Assembly (NCBI GenBank): GCA_964551995.1
Contig: CAZKFD010000016.1
Span: 87,696-151,695, forward strand
Direction of reading: 5' to 3'
DNA: 64,000 nucleotides
DNA from: DATKJS01 sp964551995
GTDB taxonomy: Bacteria > Acidobacteriota > Aminicenantia > Aminicenantales > Saccharicenantaceae
Made by a program: the position numbers and the translations under genes. The notes beneath the pieces are model-generated. The model was not told where the DNA came from, ran no database searches, and saw only the letters and a list, made by a program, of their open reading frames with translations. Shown piece by piece: positions 43,176 to 52,231 of this stretch (position 1 is the stretch's first letter; each line of letters starts with the position of its first letter).

Positions 43176-43210
43176 ATCGGGAAGGCTGATTCAAAAAGCG
43201 TGCCAGGAGC

Positions 43211-43277
43211 AATAAGAGGAGGCGCACTCGAGGCCGGTGAGGCACCGATCTTTTCCCCGGGGCCCATGCCTCGGCGG
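43211..43277. repeat. 67-base dispersed repeat, copy 2
   Basis: Second copy of the repeat at 41255-41321, in the same orientation, starting about 35 bases upstream of the IS91-like frame. Together the copies bracket the DUF5674 pair and the IS91 remnant (about 1.9 kb). Confidence 0.7.
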
Positions 43278-43329
43278 CTCGCGGAGAGGAGGCGGGACGT
43301 GGTATGATTTTTGAGAAGGGAGACTGGGA

Positions 43330-43560
43330 ATGAGGCTGATCGCCATAACGGATCAGAGGAGCGCGGAAACGCACCTCGTCCAGATGGACCTGGTCAGGTC
43401 CGTCACCATGGGCAAGAACGCGGTGCAGTTACAGTTCGGTCTCGATGATAGTTGGGGTTTCCGGCGCGAGCAACTCGGGGACGAGCAGTTCGACCAGCTT
43501 TGCGCGGCCCTGCTCGCTCTGGCCGCGGAAATCAAGGACGGGCGCTTCCGCTTCGAATGA
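43330..43560 (+). CDS. Small hypothetical protein
   Basis: A 76-residue soluble protein (MRLIAITDQRSAETHLVQMD ... FDQLCAALLALAAEIKDGRF) with a GGGAG upstream of its ATG. I do not recognise a family. Predicted pattern: a short beta-rich first half and a helical second half. It precedes the MFS transporter by 51 bases and may share its transcript. Confidence 0.6.
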   Translation: MRLIAITDQRSAETHLVQMDLVRSVTMGKNAVQLQFGLDDSWGFRREQLGDEQFDQLCAALLALAAEIKDGRFRFE

Positions 43561-43611
43561 GCGGAAGTCGCCAGAACATCGCTCGCTCCGCGGCCGCAGG
43601 CCGGCGCCAGG

Positions 43612-44793
43612 ATGAAAGACCCTAAGAGGCTGGCCGCTTCGGCGTTCCGGTTCGTCCTGATCATAGGCATCGTCAACCTGTTCGCCGATCTCACGTATGA
43701 GGGCGGGCGCAGCGTCACGGGCCCCTTCCTTGGCGTCCTCGGAGCCACGGGCGCGATTGTCGGCTTGGTGGCGGGCTTCGGCGAGCTCGTGGGCTACGGC
43801 CTGCGATCCGTGACCGGATATTTCGCGGACAAGACGCGCCGCTATTGGCTCGTCACGTTCGCGGGCTATACGATCAACATGCTGGCCGTTCCTGCGTTGG
43901 CCCTGGCGGGGAACTGGCCGGCCGCCGCGGCGTTCATCATTCTCGAGAGGACGGGCCGGGCCATCCGCCGGCCCGCCGTCGAGTCGATGCTCGCCCACGC
44001 CGGCCCCGCGATCGGCCGGGGTTGGGTCTTCGGCTTCAATGAAGCGCTCGACCAGGCCGGCGCGACCGTCGGCCCCCTGCTGGTCGCCCTCGTCCTGGCT
44101 CTTCGGGGGAGCTATCGCACGGGGTTTGCCATCCTCCTAGTCCCCGCCCTGATGTGCCTGGGGACCGTCGCCGTCGCCCGCATCCAGCATCCTCATCCCG
44201 AGGCCATGGAGCGCGAAGAACCCCGGGCCTTGCGCGTGCGGGGTTTCTCGCGCCGGTTCTGGACGTATCTTGTCGCGGGCGCGCTCGTCGCCGCCGGCTT
44301 CGCCGATTTCGCCCTGATCGCGTTCCATTTCCAGCGCACCGGGAGCGTTTCCAACCAATATGTGCCCGTGTTCTACGCGGCGGCCATGGCGACAGGAGCC
44401 ATCGCCGCCCTGCTCTTTGGGAAGTTCCTTGACAAATTCGGCTTTCGCGCGGTCTACGTGCCGTTCTTTATCTCCGCGTTTTTCCCGCCGCTCGTCTTTC
44501 TCGGCGGCTTCAAGCTCGCCCTAGCCGGCATGGTGCTCTGGGGCATCGGCCTGGGCGTTCAGGATTCCCTCCTCAAGGCCGTGCTCACGGAGATCGTCCC
44601 CGCAGAGAAGCGGAGCACGGCGTTCGGGGTCTTCGACACCGGCTTCGGCATCGCCTGGTTCGCGGGCAGCGCCGTCATGGGGCTTCTCTATGACCGCTCG
44701 GTGGCCGCCCTCATCGCCTTCTCCGTGATCGTTCAGCTGGCCGCCCTCCCGGTGTTCGTTCTGGCCAGGAGGCGGGCGGCCGAGGCGGGCTAG
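43612..44793 (+). CDS. Major facilitator superfamily transporter
   Basis: A 393-residue inner-membrane protein with about 12 hydrophobic segments. The first cytoplasmic loop motif appears as GYFADKTRRYW (a GxxxDrxGrR variant), and ERTGRAIRRPAVESMLAHAG follows between segments 4 and 5. The later loop LFGKFLDKFGFRAVY is the matching motif of the second half. The protein resembles the family of small predicted drug/multidrug MFS carriers. The substrate is unknown; neighbours give no hint. Confidence 0.88.
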   Translation: MKDPKRLAASAFRFVLIIGIVNLFADLTYEGGRSVTGPFLGVLGATGAIVGLVAGFGELVGYGLRSVTGYFADKTRRYWLVTFAGYTINMLAVPALALAGNWPAAAAFIILERTGRAIRRPAVESMLAHAGPAIGRGWVFGFNEALDQAGATVGPLLVALVLALRGSYRTGFAILLVPALMCLGTVAVARIQHPHPEAMEREEPRALRVRGFSRRFWTYLVAGALVAAGFADFALIAFHFQRTGSVSNQYVPVFYAAAMATGAIAALLFGKFLDKFGFRAVYVPFFISAFFPPLVFLGGFKLALAGMVLWGIGLGVQDSLLKAVLTEIVPAEKRSTAFGVFDTGFGIAWFAGSAVMGLLYDRSVAALIAFSVIVQLAALPVFVLARRRAAEAG

Positions 44794-45174
44794 AAAGCCC
44801 GGCAGAGTTCCCGCCGACAGCGACTGAGCCCGCGACCTTCTCAAGCGCCTGGAAGAGGCCATGGCACTTTATACCCGCTGGTTCGGGCCCCCCGAATCGT
44901 TTCGGGGATTAACGAATGGCTCTTCACGCCGAAAGCCGCCGAGCTCGTCCAATCCGGCGCATCTCTCTCTCGGATCGCCGAGAGATACCGTTAAACGATT
45001 CGTAAATTTCCTTGCCGATTTGACAAATGGTAGAGTCCGCAAGGAGCTCCGATAAGGCGGGAGTTGAATAGGGCGCCTGGCATAGATTATGCTGTATAAT
45101 GCTTATAGAGGGAGTTTTATAGAAAGATTCGAGGCAACCATCCCGCTGGTTTCAGCCGGGACAATAGGGAGCAA
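44794..45174. other. Intergenic region with hairpin and promoter-like signals
   Basis: No gene is recognised in these 381 bases. A perfect 7-base hairpin, CCCCGAA-TCGT-TTCGGGG, is at 44890-44907, without a T-tract. Near the right end TGGCATAGATTATGCT fits the GG-N10-GC spacing of a sigma-54 promoter and is followed at once by TATAAT, so a promoter for the gene at 45175 probably lies here. Which sigma factor reads it is open. Confidence 0.45.
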
Positions 45175-46089
45175 ATGCCTCGTAAGATTCGGAGAGTCCG
45201 AAGCCTGGCCCTTGGGGTTTCCCTTTGGCTGGGGCTTGTCGCGGCTTCGCCTCGGTTCGGCCTTCAGGGAAGACCGCCGGCGGGATCTGGCTCGGGAATA
45301 TCAGCTCGGGACGAAGCCGATCTTCCGTCCCTCCTGGCCCGGGCGGCTGGATATTGCGATAAACTCTCAAGCGCCGTTCTGGACTTCGTCTGTCGCGAGA
45401 GGATCGACGAGTGGTTTTATGGCAAAGGCGAGAACTTTAATAATGCTCGATCTTTAGAGCAGGTACCGGGGCATCTCGAAATGATCTTCGTTGACAACCG
45501 AATCGAGAGAAATAATTATATCTATGACTACCAACTCGTCCGCGATAAAACCGGCCACATCCGGGAAAACCGCACTCTCCTCCAGGAACAAGGAAAGAAA
45601 GTAGAGATTCGCGATGCTCCGCTCAAGACGCACATCTTTAAGTATGGCTATGTCGTCATGGGGCCTCTCGGCCTCCTCAGTCGCAATCACCAGGCGGATT
45701 TTGACTACAAGATCACCCGCGAAGAAAAGCTCGCCGGTGAGCCAACCGTGGTCATTGAAGCCGTGCCGAAGCCGGGCATCCATCCGGATTACCTTTTCGG
45801 GACGATCTGGTTGCGGAAAAGTGATGCCGGCATCCTGAAGGTCCAATGGAATCCCGCATCGATGGAAAACTACGCGGGCGTCGAAGATCTCGGTCGGAAG
45901 CTCCGCATGAAGCCCGATATCCTCATGACATCGGAATACGCTTTCGAGAAGAACGGCATCCGTTTTCCCAGCCGCTATAACGTCAAAGAAAGATACTTAG
46001 GATACCGCGGCCGATTCGAGCGTTCCGAAACCGACGTGATCTACGATCAGTATAAATTCTTTACAGTCGAGACAGAGGTGAAATACTAA
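45175..46089 (+). CDS. Exported protein of unknown function
   Basis: A 304-residue protein with a basic N-terminus and hydrophobic signal region (residues 8-28). The mature part has DKLSSAVLDFVCRERIDEWF, EIRDAPLKTHIFKYGYVVMG and a late beta-rich section (IWLRKSDAGILKVQW). This loosely resembles lipoprotein-sorting-like half-barrel folds. I do not name a family. A GGGA lies just upstream of ATG 45175. It is followed 19 bases later by the VWFA-related gene, so they likely work together. Confidence 0.65.
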   Translation: MPRKIRRVRSLALGVSLWLGLVAASPRFGLQGRPPAGSGSGISARDEADLPSLLARAAGYCDKLSSAVLDFVCRERIDEWFYGKGENFNNARSLEQVPGHLEMIFVDNRIERNNYIYDYQLVRDKTGHIRENRTLLQEQGKKVEIRDAPLKTHIFKYGYVVMGPLGLLSRNHQADFDYKITREEKLAGEPTVVIEAVPKPGIHPDYLFGTIWLRKSDAGILKVQWNPASMENYAGVEDLGRKLRMKPDILMTSEYAFEKNGIRFPSRYNVKERYLGYRGRFERSETDVIYDQYKFFTVETEVKY

Positions 46090-46108
46090 GGACGTAAAGA
46101 GGGCGCGG

Positions 46109-48112
46109 ATGATCCCAATGAAGAGGCGTATTCCGGTATTCGCGACAGTAGGTTTGCCATTGATCATCGCCCTAGGATTGTGGAGCAGCCCGCAAGGTCG
46201 GCCTCAACAGCAGCCGCCTCTCCATTATGAAGCCGCAGCGATCGTCAAGCTTGTGCCGGTCCGAGTTCTCGGCGCGGACGGACGGCCTGTCATAGACCTC
46301 CGCAAGGAGGATTTCATCCTTTATGAGGACGGGCAGAAAAAGACCATCACCGAATTCGAAGTCCACACGATCACCGAGGCGGGCATGGCGGTGAGCCCCG
46401 AACTCCCCGCTGCGGTCAAGCCGGCCGCGGCCATGAACCGCAAGTTTTTCTTGTTCCTCGACGTCATGGGGAGCGATCTTGAGGGAAGGCAGAAGGCCGT
46501 GGCCGTAGCCCGGCAGTTTCTTGACACCCAGATCCGTCCAGGCGACGAGGTCGGGCTGCTCGGCTTCTATTCTGGCTCGGGCCTTTTCATCAGGGAATAC
46601 CTGACGACGGACATCGGCAGGGTTCTGAAAGCCGTCGCGACTCTGACAGAGCCTCCGCCCAGCCCGGAGGAGGTGGTGACGTACGGGGTGACCGATGTAC
46701 CAACGAAGGTCGGCGCCCCTGGCGCACGGAACTTCGAGCCGGACCGCGGCGGCTTTGATCCCCATGGCACGGTGATCATCCCCGGCTCCGCGGCTTTCGG
46801 CCGCAAACCCGAAGACTTTGTCGACCGCCTGAAGGACATCGCCGAAGTCTTCAAGACAATCCCAGGCAATAAGAGCCTAATCCTATTCACGTCGCAGCCC
46901 CTCGGTCCTGGCATCGGTAAGCTCTTCGGCGCAACCGGGACGGCCGTCTACGCCATCAACACCCAGGATTGGTGGATCAAGTCAGGGGTAAAACTCAAGC
47001 ATATCTGGTGGGAGCATCCGCTTAAGGCGATGGCGGCGGCGTCCGGGGGCAATTACTTTGCGGACATCAATCAGGTCACGGCGATCGCGCAGGACCTTCA
47101 GGCCCTGACCGGAAATTTCTACGTCCTGGGCTATTACGTCAAGGAATCATGGGAGGGGAAATATCATAAGATCCGGGTCGAAGTCGCACGGCCCGATGCC
47201 CGGGTCCTGGTCCAGGACGGCTATTCGGAGGCTCAGCCGTTTGCCCAGATGACGGATTTCGAGAAGGACATCCAGCTCCTTGACCTCATCTGGTCCGAGA
47301 ATCCCGTGTCGAGCCCTCTTCCCGTGGCGGCCGAGATTCTCGTGCCGGCTCCGGCCGGCGAGCCCAACCTCCAGGCGTGCCTGCTGGCCCATCTGGACGT
47401 CGGAGCCAAGACCGGCCCGCCGGCCTCCAAGTCCGAAATCGTCATCCTGCTGCGAGATAAAGACGGAGCCCAGGTCCTCTCCCGGAGGTGGACGGTCGAT
47501 CTCAAACAATATGACGGGCGATTCCTGTTGCCTTACTTGATAACGCCCGTCCCGCCCGGGGCATGCGATGCGCGCCTCGTGGTCCGCGACCTCGGTTCGG
47601 GAGAGGCCTGCGTGGGGCGAGCCCGCATCAATGTTCCGGCGACACCGGAGGAAGGGATCGTGCTGTTCTCGCCGCTCCTTCTCGAGCCAGGTCCCGAGGC
47701 GGTGTTCATGAACCTGCCCGTGCCTCACAAAGCCAAGGAAAAGGCCGTCGAATCGTCTTTCATCGAGTTTTACCCGATGATGCCGAAGGGCTGTCACCCC
47801 GTGGTGTCCGAGATGGCCGCGGGTACGGAGCGGCTGACACTCGTCCTTCCGTTCGAACTGCTTCCGCCTCGGCCCGAAGACCGGCCCATCCTGTCGGTCA
47901 CCGGGAAACTGATCTCACGAAAGGACGGGGTTCAATCGCCCATCGAGATCAGAGTCCACGATCATAAAGCCTTTGCCGGGAAACCCGATATCCTCGTGGC
48001 GGATGTCCTGCTCCCTGTCATCGCACCAGGTCAGTATGACATCGAGATCACGGTGGAGGACATCGGAAACGACCGCCGGGCCTCGATTCGCGAACCGCTG
48101 GCGGTCAGATAG
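46109..48112 (+). CDS. VWFA-related (Acidobacterial type) exported protein
   Basis: A 667-residue exported protein. After a signal segment (residues 6-27), VRVLGADGRPVIDLRKEDFI and LYEDGQKKTI form the start typical of the VWFA-related family. A von Willebrand A-like domain runs from about 110 to 350; its first strand is FFLFLDVMGSDLEGR, so the usual DxSxS metal motif is altered to DVMGS. The C-terminal 280 residues are beta-rich and unrecognised. AAAGAGGG precedes the ATG. The family is abundant in Acidobacteriota and its function is not known. Confidence 0.82.
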   Translation: MIPMKRRIPVFATVGLPLIIALGLWSSPQGRPQQQPPLHYEAAAIVKLVPVRVLGADGRPVIDLRKEDFILYEDGQKKTITEFEVHTITEAGMAVSPELPAAVKPAAAMNRKFFLFLDVMGSDLEGRQKAVAVARQFLDTQIRPGDEVGLLGFYSGSGLFIREYLTTDIGRVLKAVATLTEPPPSPEEVVTYGVTDVPTKVGAPGARNFEPDRGGFDPHGTVIIPGSAAFGRKPEDFVDRLKDIAEVFKTIPGNKSLILFTSQPLGPGIGKLFGATGTAVYAINTQDWWIKSGVKLKHIWWEHPLKAMAAASGGNYFADINQVTAIAQDLQALTGNFYVLGYYVKESWEGKYHKIRVEVARPDARVLVQDGYSEAQPFAQMTDFEKDIQLLDLIWSENPVSSPLPVAAEILVPAPAGEPNLQACLLAHLDVGAKTGPPASKSEIVILLRDKDGAQVLSRRWTVDLKQYDGRFLLPYLITPVPPGACDARLVVRDLGSGEACVGRARINVPATPEEGIVLFSPLLLEPGPEAVFMNLPVPHKAKEKAVESSFIEFYPMMPKGCHPVVSEMAAGTERLTLVLPFELLPPRPEDRPILSVTGKLISRKDGVQSPIEIRVHDHKAFAGKPDILVADVLLPVIAPGQYDIEITVEDIGNDRRASIREPLAVR

Positions 48113-48164
48113 CATGGAAGCGACAGATTTGGGCCGGGCCTTCTTAACCGTAAGATATGGAAAA

Positions 48165-48395
48165 GTCCCGAGAAGGAACCCCCGTGCGGGTCTTCGACGG
48201 CGACAGGTTCGTGGACAACCTGGCATCAACGACTTCGAGGTCTTCGAAGGCGGGAAACCCCAAAAAATTGTACCCCTCTATTTAATACGGAAAGCGGAAG
48301 TCCAGAAAGTGGAGATGTTAGCGACCCAGGAGGCGAAGCCCGCTCCGAAGATCAAACCTGTTCCCGAAACCGTCCGGAATTTCCTGCTTATCTAA
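48165..48395 (+). pseudogene. Frameshifted fragment of a second VWFA-related gene
   Basis: Two adjacent frames together spell the family's N-terminal pattern: PVRVFDGDRFVDNL in one frame, and GINDFEVFEGGKPQKIVPLY in the next. The break is at about 48221-48224, where one missing G (CTGGCATC instead of CTGGGCATC) would explain the shift. The open frame ends at TAA 48395 after FLLI, far short of the VWFA domain. It lies just after an intact paralogue, so this is a decayed tandem copy. Confidence 0.65.
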
Positions 48396-48579
48396 GGATT
48401 GGCAAAAGAACCCGGATATCGGCCAAGAGATTGCGGGACGATTGATCATGAATGACATCCGGGAACTCCGCGACCGAATGAATGTCAGCGATCAGGGAAT
48501 CCGGCGCTTCGCCCACGGCGGTGGAAAACCGCTGATTCGCTCGGCGAGGGCCTTGACGGCTGCGGCTTCCCCAGCCCGG

Positions 48580-49866
48580 TCAGTAGGCTTCCTGAACGCC
48601 GAGGTAGAACCCGAATGACCCGCTCTTACCCCAGCCGAAGTCCGCGGTGAGGTTGGTCTTCGACTTCTTGTCGAAGCGGAGCCGGAGGCCGAACCCGTAG
48701 CCGGTCGCGAAGGAATCAAAGAGTCGCTCGCCGCGTTGCCTGTCGCTCAGCGTTTCCGTATTCAGAAAGGCGACCATCCCGAACAGGCCGTTCCTGGTGA
48801 CGGTCCAACGGTACTCGGCCTCGCCGTACGCCATGTCCTCCCCGCGGAAGCGGCCGATCAGATAACCGCGGCCCGTATGGCCGTAGGTGTCCGTGGAAGT
48901 GGCCGGGAGGTCGAAGTACGGCGCCGTCCCCCGGGTGACGAAATCCCCGTACAGCCAGAAGGCCAGGATGTGCCGTTCGCTCCCGCCCAGCCGAGCGTAG
49001 GTTCTCAGGTCGCCGATGAACTCCTGCCACGAGGACGCGCCGCCCAGGAACCCCTCGAAGAAGAAACGGTAGTTGCCGTTGGCGTAGAAGCCGCGGCTTG
49101 GGGTGATGAAGTTGTCGCGGGTATCGTAGAGCGCGTTCACGCTGACCCCGGCCGAGTTCTGGGACGTCAGCTTGAAGCCGTTCTGCTCAGAGTACGTCAC
49201 GAAGGGGGACTCCGGCCACACGGCCTCCTCGTCCGCGCCGGGCCGGATCGCGGTGCGCGCATTGAAGAGGAATCCCCCGCCCAGGTACAGCCCCGGGAGC
49301 ACCTGATGGTAGGCTGTGTCATAGACCCTGAAAAGGTTGTATTTCGTGTTGACCCCGGCGCCTGGGGCCGTGTTCGTGCCCAGACCGTAAGTGGTCTCCG
49401 AAGTCAGGTTCAGGCGGTTGTCGGCGTCGACGTGCCATTCATTGTCCCGGGAATAATAGGATCCCTGGAGGTACAGGAATATCTTGGCTTTGGTCGTCAG
49501 CGAGACGCTGGGCACGGCCGCCGAGATCTTAGTCGTCTCCGGGTCGCCGGCGTAAAAGGCGGCATTGCCCGCTGCGCCCAACCCAAAGCCGTTCGAAGAA
49601 TTCCCGGTGATGAACGGCGTCCAATTCAGCATGAGCTTCATCGGGACGATGGGCCGCTCTGCGGCGACCTCCTGGACAGTCTTGTGGAAGAGCTTCCTCA
49701 GGAGATCATGGACATCCATGGCCTGCGCGTCGCGCTTCTGCGGAGAGGCCTCCTGGGCCCGCGCCATTGCGCCCCCCGCCGCCAGGACCGCCATGACGAT
49801 GATCAATCCCGCGGCCCGGGCCAGCCCGAATTGGCTTCCGTTTTCGGTTCGGCTCAGCATCTCCAC
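48580..49866 (-). CDS. Omp85/BamA-type outer-membrane barrel without POTRA domains
   Basis: A 428-residue outer-membrane protein. A signal peptide (about residues 15-38, ending AMARA) is followed by a short linker and a 16-strand-type barrel of the bacterial surface antigen family. The VRGF-type loop motif is kept as RGYLIGRFRGEDMAYGEAEYR and the end is FGFYLGVQEAY. There is no room for POTRA domains, so it is unlikely to be BamA or TamA itself. A promoter TTGCAA/ATATCT (49892-49920, minus) precedes it. Confidence 0.8.
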   Translation of the reverse strand: MEMLSRTENGSQFGLARAAGLIIVMAVLAAGGAMARAQEASPQKRDAQAMDVHDLLRKLFHKTVQEVAAERPIVPMKLMLNWTPFITGNSSNGFGLGAAGNAAFYAGDPETTKISAAVPSVSLTTKAKIFLYLQGSYYSRDNEWHVDADNRLNLTSETTYGLGTNTAPGAGVNTKYNLFRVYDTAYHQVLPGLYLGGGFLFNARTAIRPGADEEAVWPESPFVTYSEQNGFKLTSQNSAGVSVNALYDTRDNFITPSRGFYANGNYRFFFEGFLGGASSWQEFIGDLRTYARLGGSERHILAFWLYGDFVTRGTAPYFDLPATSTDTYGHTGRGYLIGRFRGEDMAYGEAEYRWTVTRNGLFGMVAFLNTETLSDRQRGERLFDSFATGYGFGLRLRFDKKSKTNLTADFGWGKSGSFGFYLGVQEAY

Positions 49867-50015
49867 TCGTCGACGTCCCCGGGTCCGACCAAGATATCAT
49901 CACAGGAACACCGTTTGCAACCCGGAATGTACTCGCTCCTCCGCCCGAGGGCAGCCGGCCCGTCGATTGAGTGTGCCATGTCGGCCGCAGGTGGCGGCGG
50001 GCGAGAAGGCCGGTT

Positions 50016-50519
50016 TCAGAATCTTTTGAAAATCCTGTGATCCGCGCCGCAGACGGGGCAAAAGCCGGGAGGCTCGCCTTCTCCGGTAAAGCCGCAGACA
50101 GGGCAGATATAGACTTCGCCCAATTTCATGTCTTCGCCCTTGGCCGCCGCGTCCTTGGCCGTCTTGTACATCCGGGCGTGGATTTTCTCGGCCTCGAGGG
50201 CGTAATGGGTGGATCTCTCCGCATCTTTCTCATTCTGGAATACGGCATCATTGTGATAGACGGGATACATCTCTTCGACCTCGAAGGTCTCGCCGCCGAT
50301 CGCAACGTCCAAGTTCTCGGGGGTTTCGTTGATCCCCGAGAGGGCCCTGAGGTGGTTCGTCGCGTGAACCTGCTCGGCGAAGGATATGGCCTTGAGCAGC
50401 CTGGAAATATTCGGCTTCTGGCTGTTTCGCGCGACTTCGGAGAAGATCAGGTATTTCATATGGGCCTGAGATTCGCCGGCGAAGGCGCTCCACAGATTTT
50501 GCTGGGTCATCTTATGCAT
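50016..50519 (-). CDS. Rubrerythrin
   Basis: A 167-residue non-haem iron protein that reduces hydrogen peroxide in anaerobes. The N-terminal ferritin-like four-helix domain carries di-iron ligands in AFAGESQAHMKYLIFSEVA and in the later RSTHYALEAEKIHARMYKTA. The C-terminal rubredoxin-like site is CPVCGFTGEGEPPGFCPVCG. I chose ATG 50519 because AGGAGGA lies directly upstream; the frame stays open to 50693 without support. Confidence 0.95.
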   Translation of the reverse strand: MHKMTQQNLWSAFAGESQAHMKYLIFSEVARNSQKPNISRLLKAISFAEQVHATNHLRALSGINETPENLDVAIGGETFEVEEMYPVYHNDAVFQNEKDAERSTHYALEAEKIHARMYKTAKDAAAKGEDMKLGEVYICPVCGFTGEGEPPGFCPVCGADHRIFKRF

Positions 50520-50906
50520 CTTGTCCTCCTGTTGTAAACGATGATTATTCCTCGAAACGGCGCAAGTCAAGCGGATTGCCGGGAAACCCGGGAGAAGTTC
50601 GGGCCTGACCCCAGGCCGCGGCCTGCGGACGCGCCTGCGCGACGACGCCTCCCTTCGCAACAACGCCCGAATGGTCTCGCTGATGTCGATCAAACTGAGG
50701 CGCGTCTTGAATAACTGCTGTAATCCCAGTCCTTTTGGGCATTATATCCGCTCGAAGCCCGTTCCTCAATGGAGAGGCACCCCGGGCTTTCCGCAAACAT
50801 GATCCGGAGGGCGGAAAGACCGGCATGATCCGAGTGGGAACGCGCCCGGCATTATGATATAAATAGTAGGTGAAACTGAAAAGAGCCTTTCACAGCGGCT
50901 CACGCC
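50520..50906. other. Intergenic region with the rubrerythrin promoter
   Basis: No gene is recognised. On the minus strand TTGACT (50565-50570) and TAATCA (50542-50547), 17 bases apart, form the likely rubrerythrin promoter. On the plus side an 8-base inverted repeat, CTTTCCGC / GCGGAAAG (50787-50794, 50811-50818), lies upstream of an AT-rich TATAAA-like box near 50860 that may serve the next gene. Confidence 0.5.
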
Positions 50907-52085
50907 GTGCGGCAATCGCGCGAGAAAAATAAGATGCCCAAACGTAAGTCCATGCTTCCTGGTATCGTCGGCATTGCCTTCGTTTTGCTCTTCGCCGCTG
51001 CGGCCATGAACATGTCCGGCACAGGGGGGGCGCTCAAGAGGGCTTTGTCTTCGACGACGTCTGTCCCGCCCAATTCTTGCCAGGCCTCCCCCGGCCCGGC
51101 TTGGGCTTCAGATTCCGGAGGGCCCGATCCCGAAAGCCGGCACCTGGCCCATGTCCGGCAGCTCACCTTCGGCGGGCAAAACGCCGAGGCCTATTTCTCC
51201 GCGGACGGCTCCAAGCTGATCTTCCAATCGACCCGGCCGCCCTTCGAGTGCGACCAGATCTTCATGATGAATACCGACGGGAGCGACGTCCGGCTGCTTT
51301 CGACAAGCAAGGGCCGAACGACGTGCGCCTTTTTCTTTCCCGACGGGAAGCACTTCATCTACGCTTCAACCCACCTGAAAGACGACGCTTGCCCTCCCAA
51401 GCCCGACCTCACCAAGGGCTTCGTTTGGCCCCTTTATGACTTCGATATATTCAGCGCCAACATTGACGGGACAGGGCTCAAGCCGCTGACCGCCGGTCCG
51501 GCTTACAACGCCGAGGGGTGCATATCTCCCGACGGCCGGAGGATTGTCTTCACCTCCCTGAGGAACGGGGACCTCGACATCTATCTCATGAATGCCGACG
51601 GTTCCGAGGTGAAACGGCTGACCGACCGGCTCGGCTTCGACGGCGGCCCCTTCTTTTCCTGGGACGGGAAGTACATCGCCTTCCGGAGCTACTATCCGGA
51701 AACGCCGGAGGAGATCGCCGAGTACAAGGATTTCACCGCCCGCAAGCTCATGAGGCCCGTGAAGGCGGAGATCTTCTTCATGAAGGCGGATGGCTCAGAC
51801 AAGGTCCAGGTGACGAGGACGGGAGACGCGAACTGGTCTCCCTTCATGCTCCCGGACGACCGGAGGATCATCTTCTCCTCGAACATGCATAAAAAAGGGA
51901 CCGGAAGCTTCTCGCTCTATCTCGTCAATATCGACGGAACGGGCCTGGAGCGCGTGACCTACGGGGCCCGCTTCGACAGCTTCCCCATGTTTTCCAGGGA
52001 CGGCAAGAAGCTCGTCTGGTGCTCCACGCGCCGCGCCCGCAAATCCGACGAGTACAATGTCTTTATCGCCGACTGGAGGGATTGA
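50907..52085 (+). CDS. Exported TolB-like beta-propeller protein
   Basis: A 392-residue exported protein with an N-terminal signal or anchor segment (about residues 16-37). It then shows TolB/PD40-type repeats: YFSADGSKLIFQSTRP, FFFPDGKHFIYAST, CISPDGRRIVFTSLRNGD, FFSWDGKYIAFRS, FMLPDDRRIIFSSN and MFSRDGKKLVWCSTR. That gives at least six blades of a propeller. Unlike true TolB it has no N-terminal TolB domain and no tol-pal genes nearby. It probably binds proteins or peptides in the periplasm. The start could also be the second Met (residue 10). Confidence 0.8.
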   Translation: MRQSREKNKMPKRKSMLPGIVGIAFVLLFAAAAMNMSGTGGALKRALSSTTSVPPNSCQASPGPAWASDSGGPDPESRHLAHVRQLTFGGQNAEAYFSADGSKLIFQSTRPPFECDQIFMMNTDGSDVRLLSTSKGRTTCAFFFPDGKHFIYASTHLKDDACPPKPDLTKGFVWPLYDFDIFSANIDGTGLKPLTAGPAYNAEGCISPDGRRIVFTSLRNGDLDIYLMNADGSEVKRLTDRLGFDGGPFFSWDGKYIAFRSYYPETPEEIAEYKDFTARKLMRPVKAEIFFMKADGSDKVQVTRTGDANWSPFMLPDDRRIIFSSNMHKKGTGSFSLYLVNIDGTGLERVTYGARFDSFPMFSRDGKKLVWCSTRRARKSDEYNVFIADWRD

Positions 52086-52231
52086 GTCCGCCGGACAAGA
52101 GGAAGGATTCATCCCCCGTCACCGCCGCCCGAGGACGGGAACGGCTCGCACACCGGCGAGGGGACAGCCGACGTCCTCGTAACAGCCGCGAACGCGAAAG
52201 TCTTGGGGAAACAAGGGGCCCCGAAGTCTCT

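Noticed and set aside
42390..43307. A 305-codon plus-strand frame across the IS91 remnant
   Set aside because: Compositional shadow; the minus strand has the transposase segments and the plus translation has no domain.
44861..45055. A 64-codon plus-strand frame starting MALYTRWFGPPES
   Set aside because: No ribosome-binding site, no recognisable family, low-complexity tail; left as intergenic.
48580..49866. Calling the Omp85-like barrel BamA
   Set aside because: It has no room for POTRA domains and lacks usual bamA neighbours.
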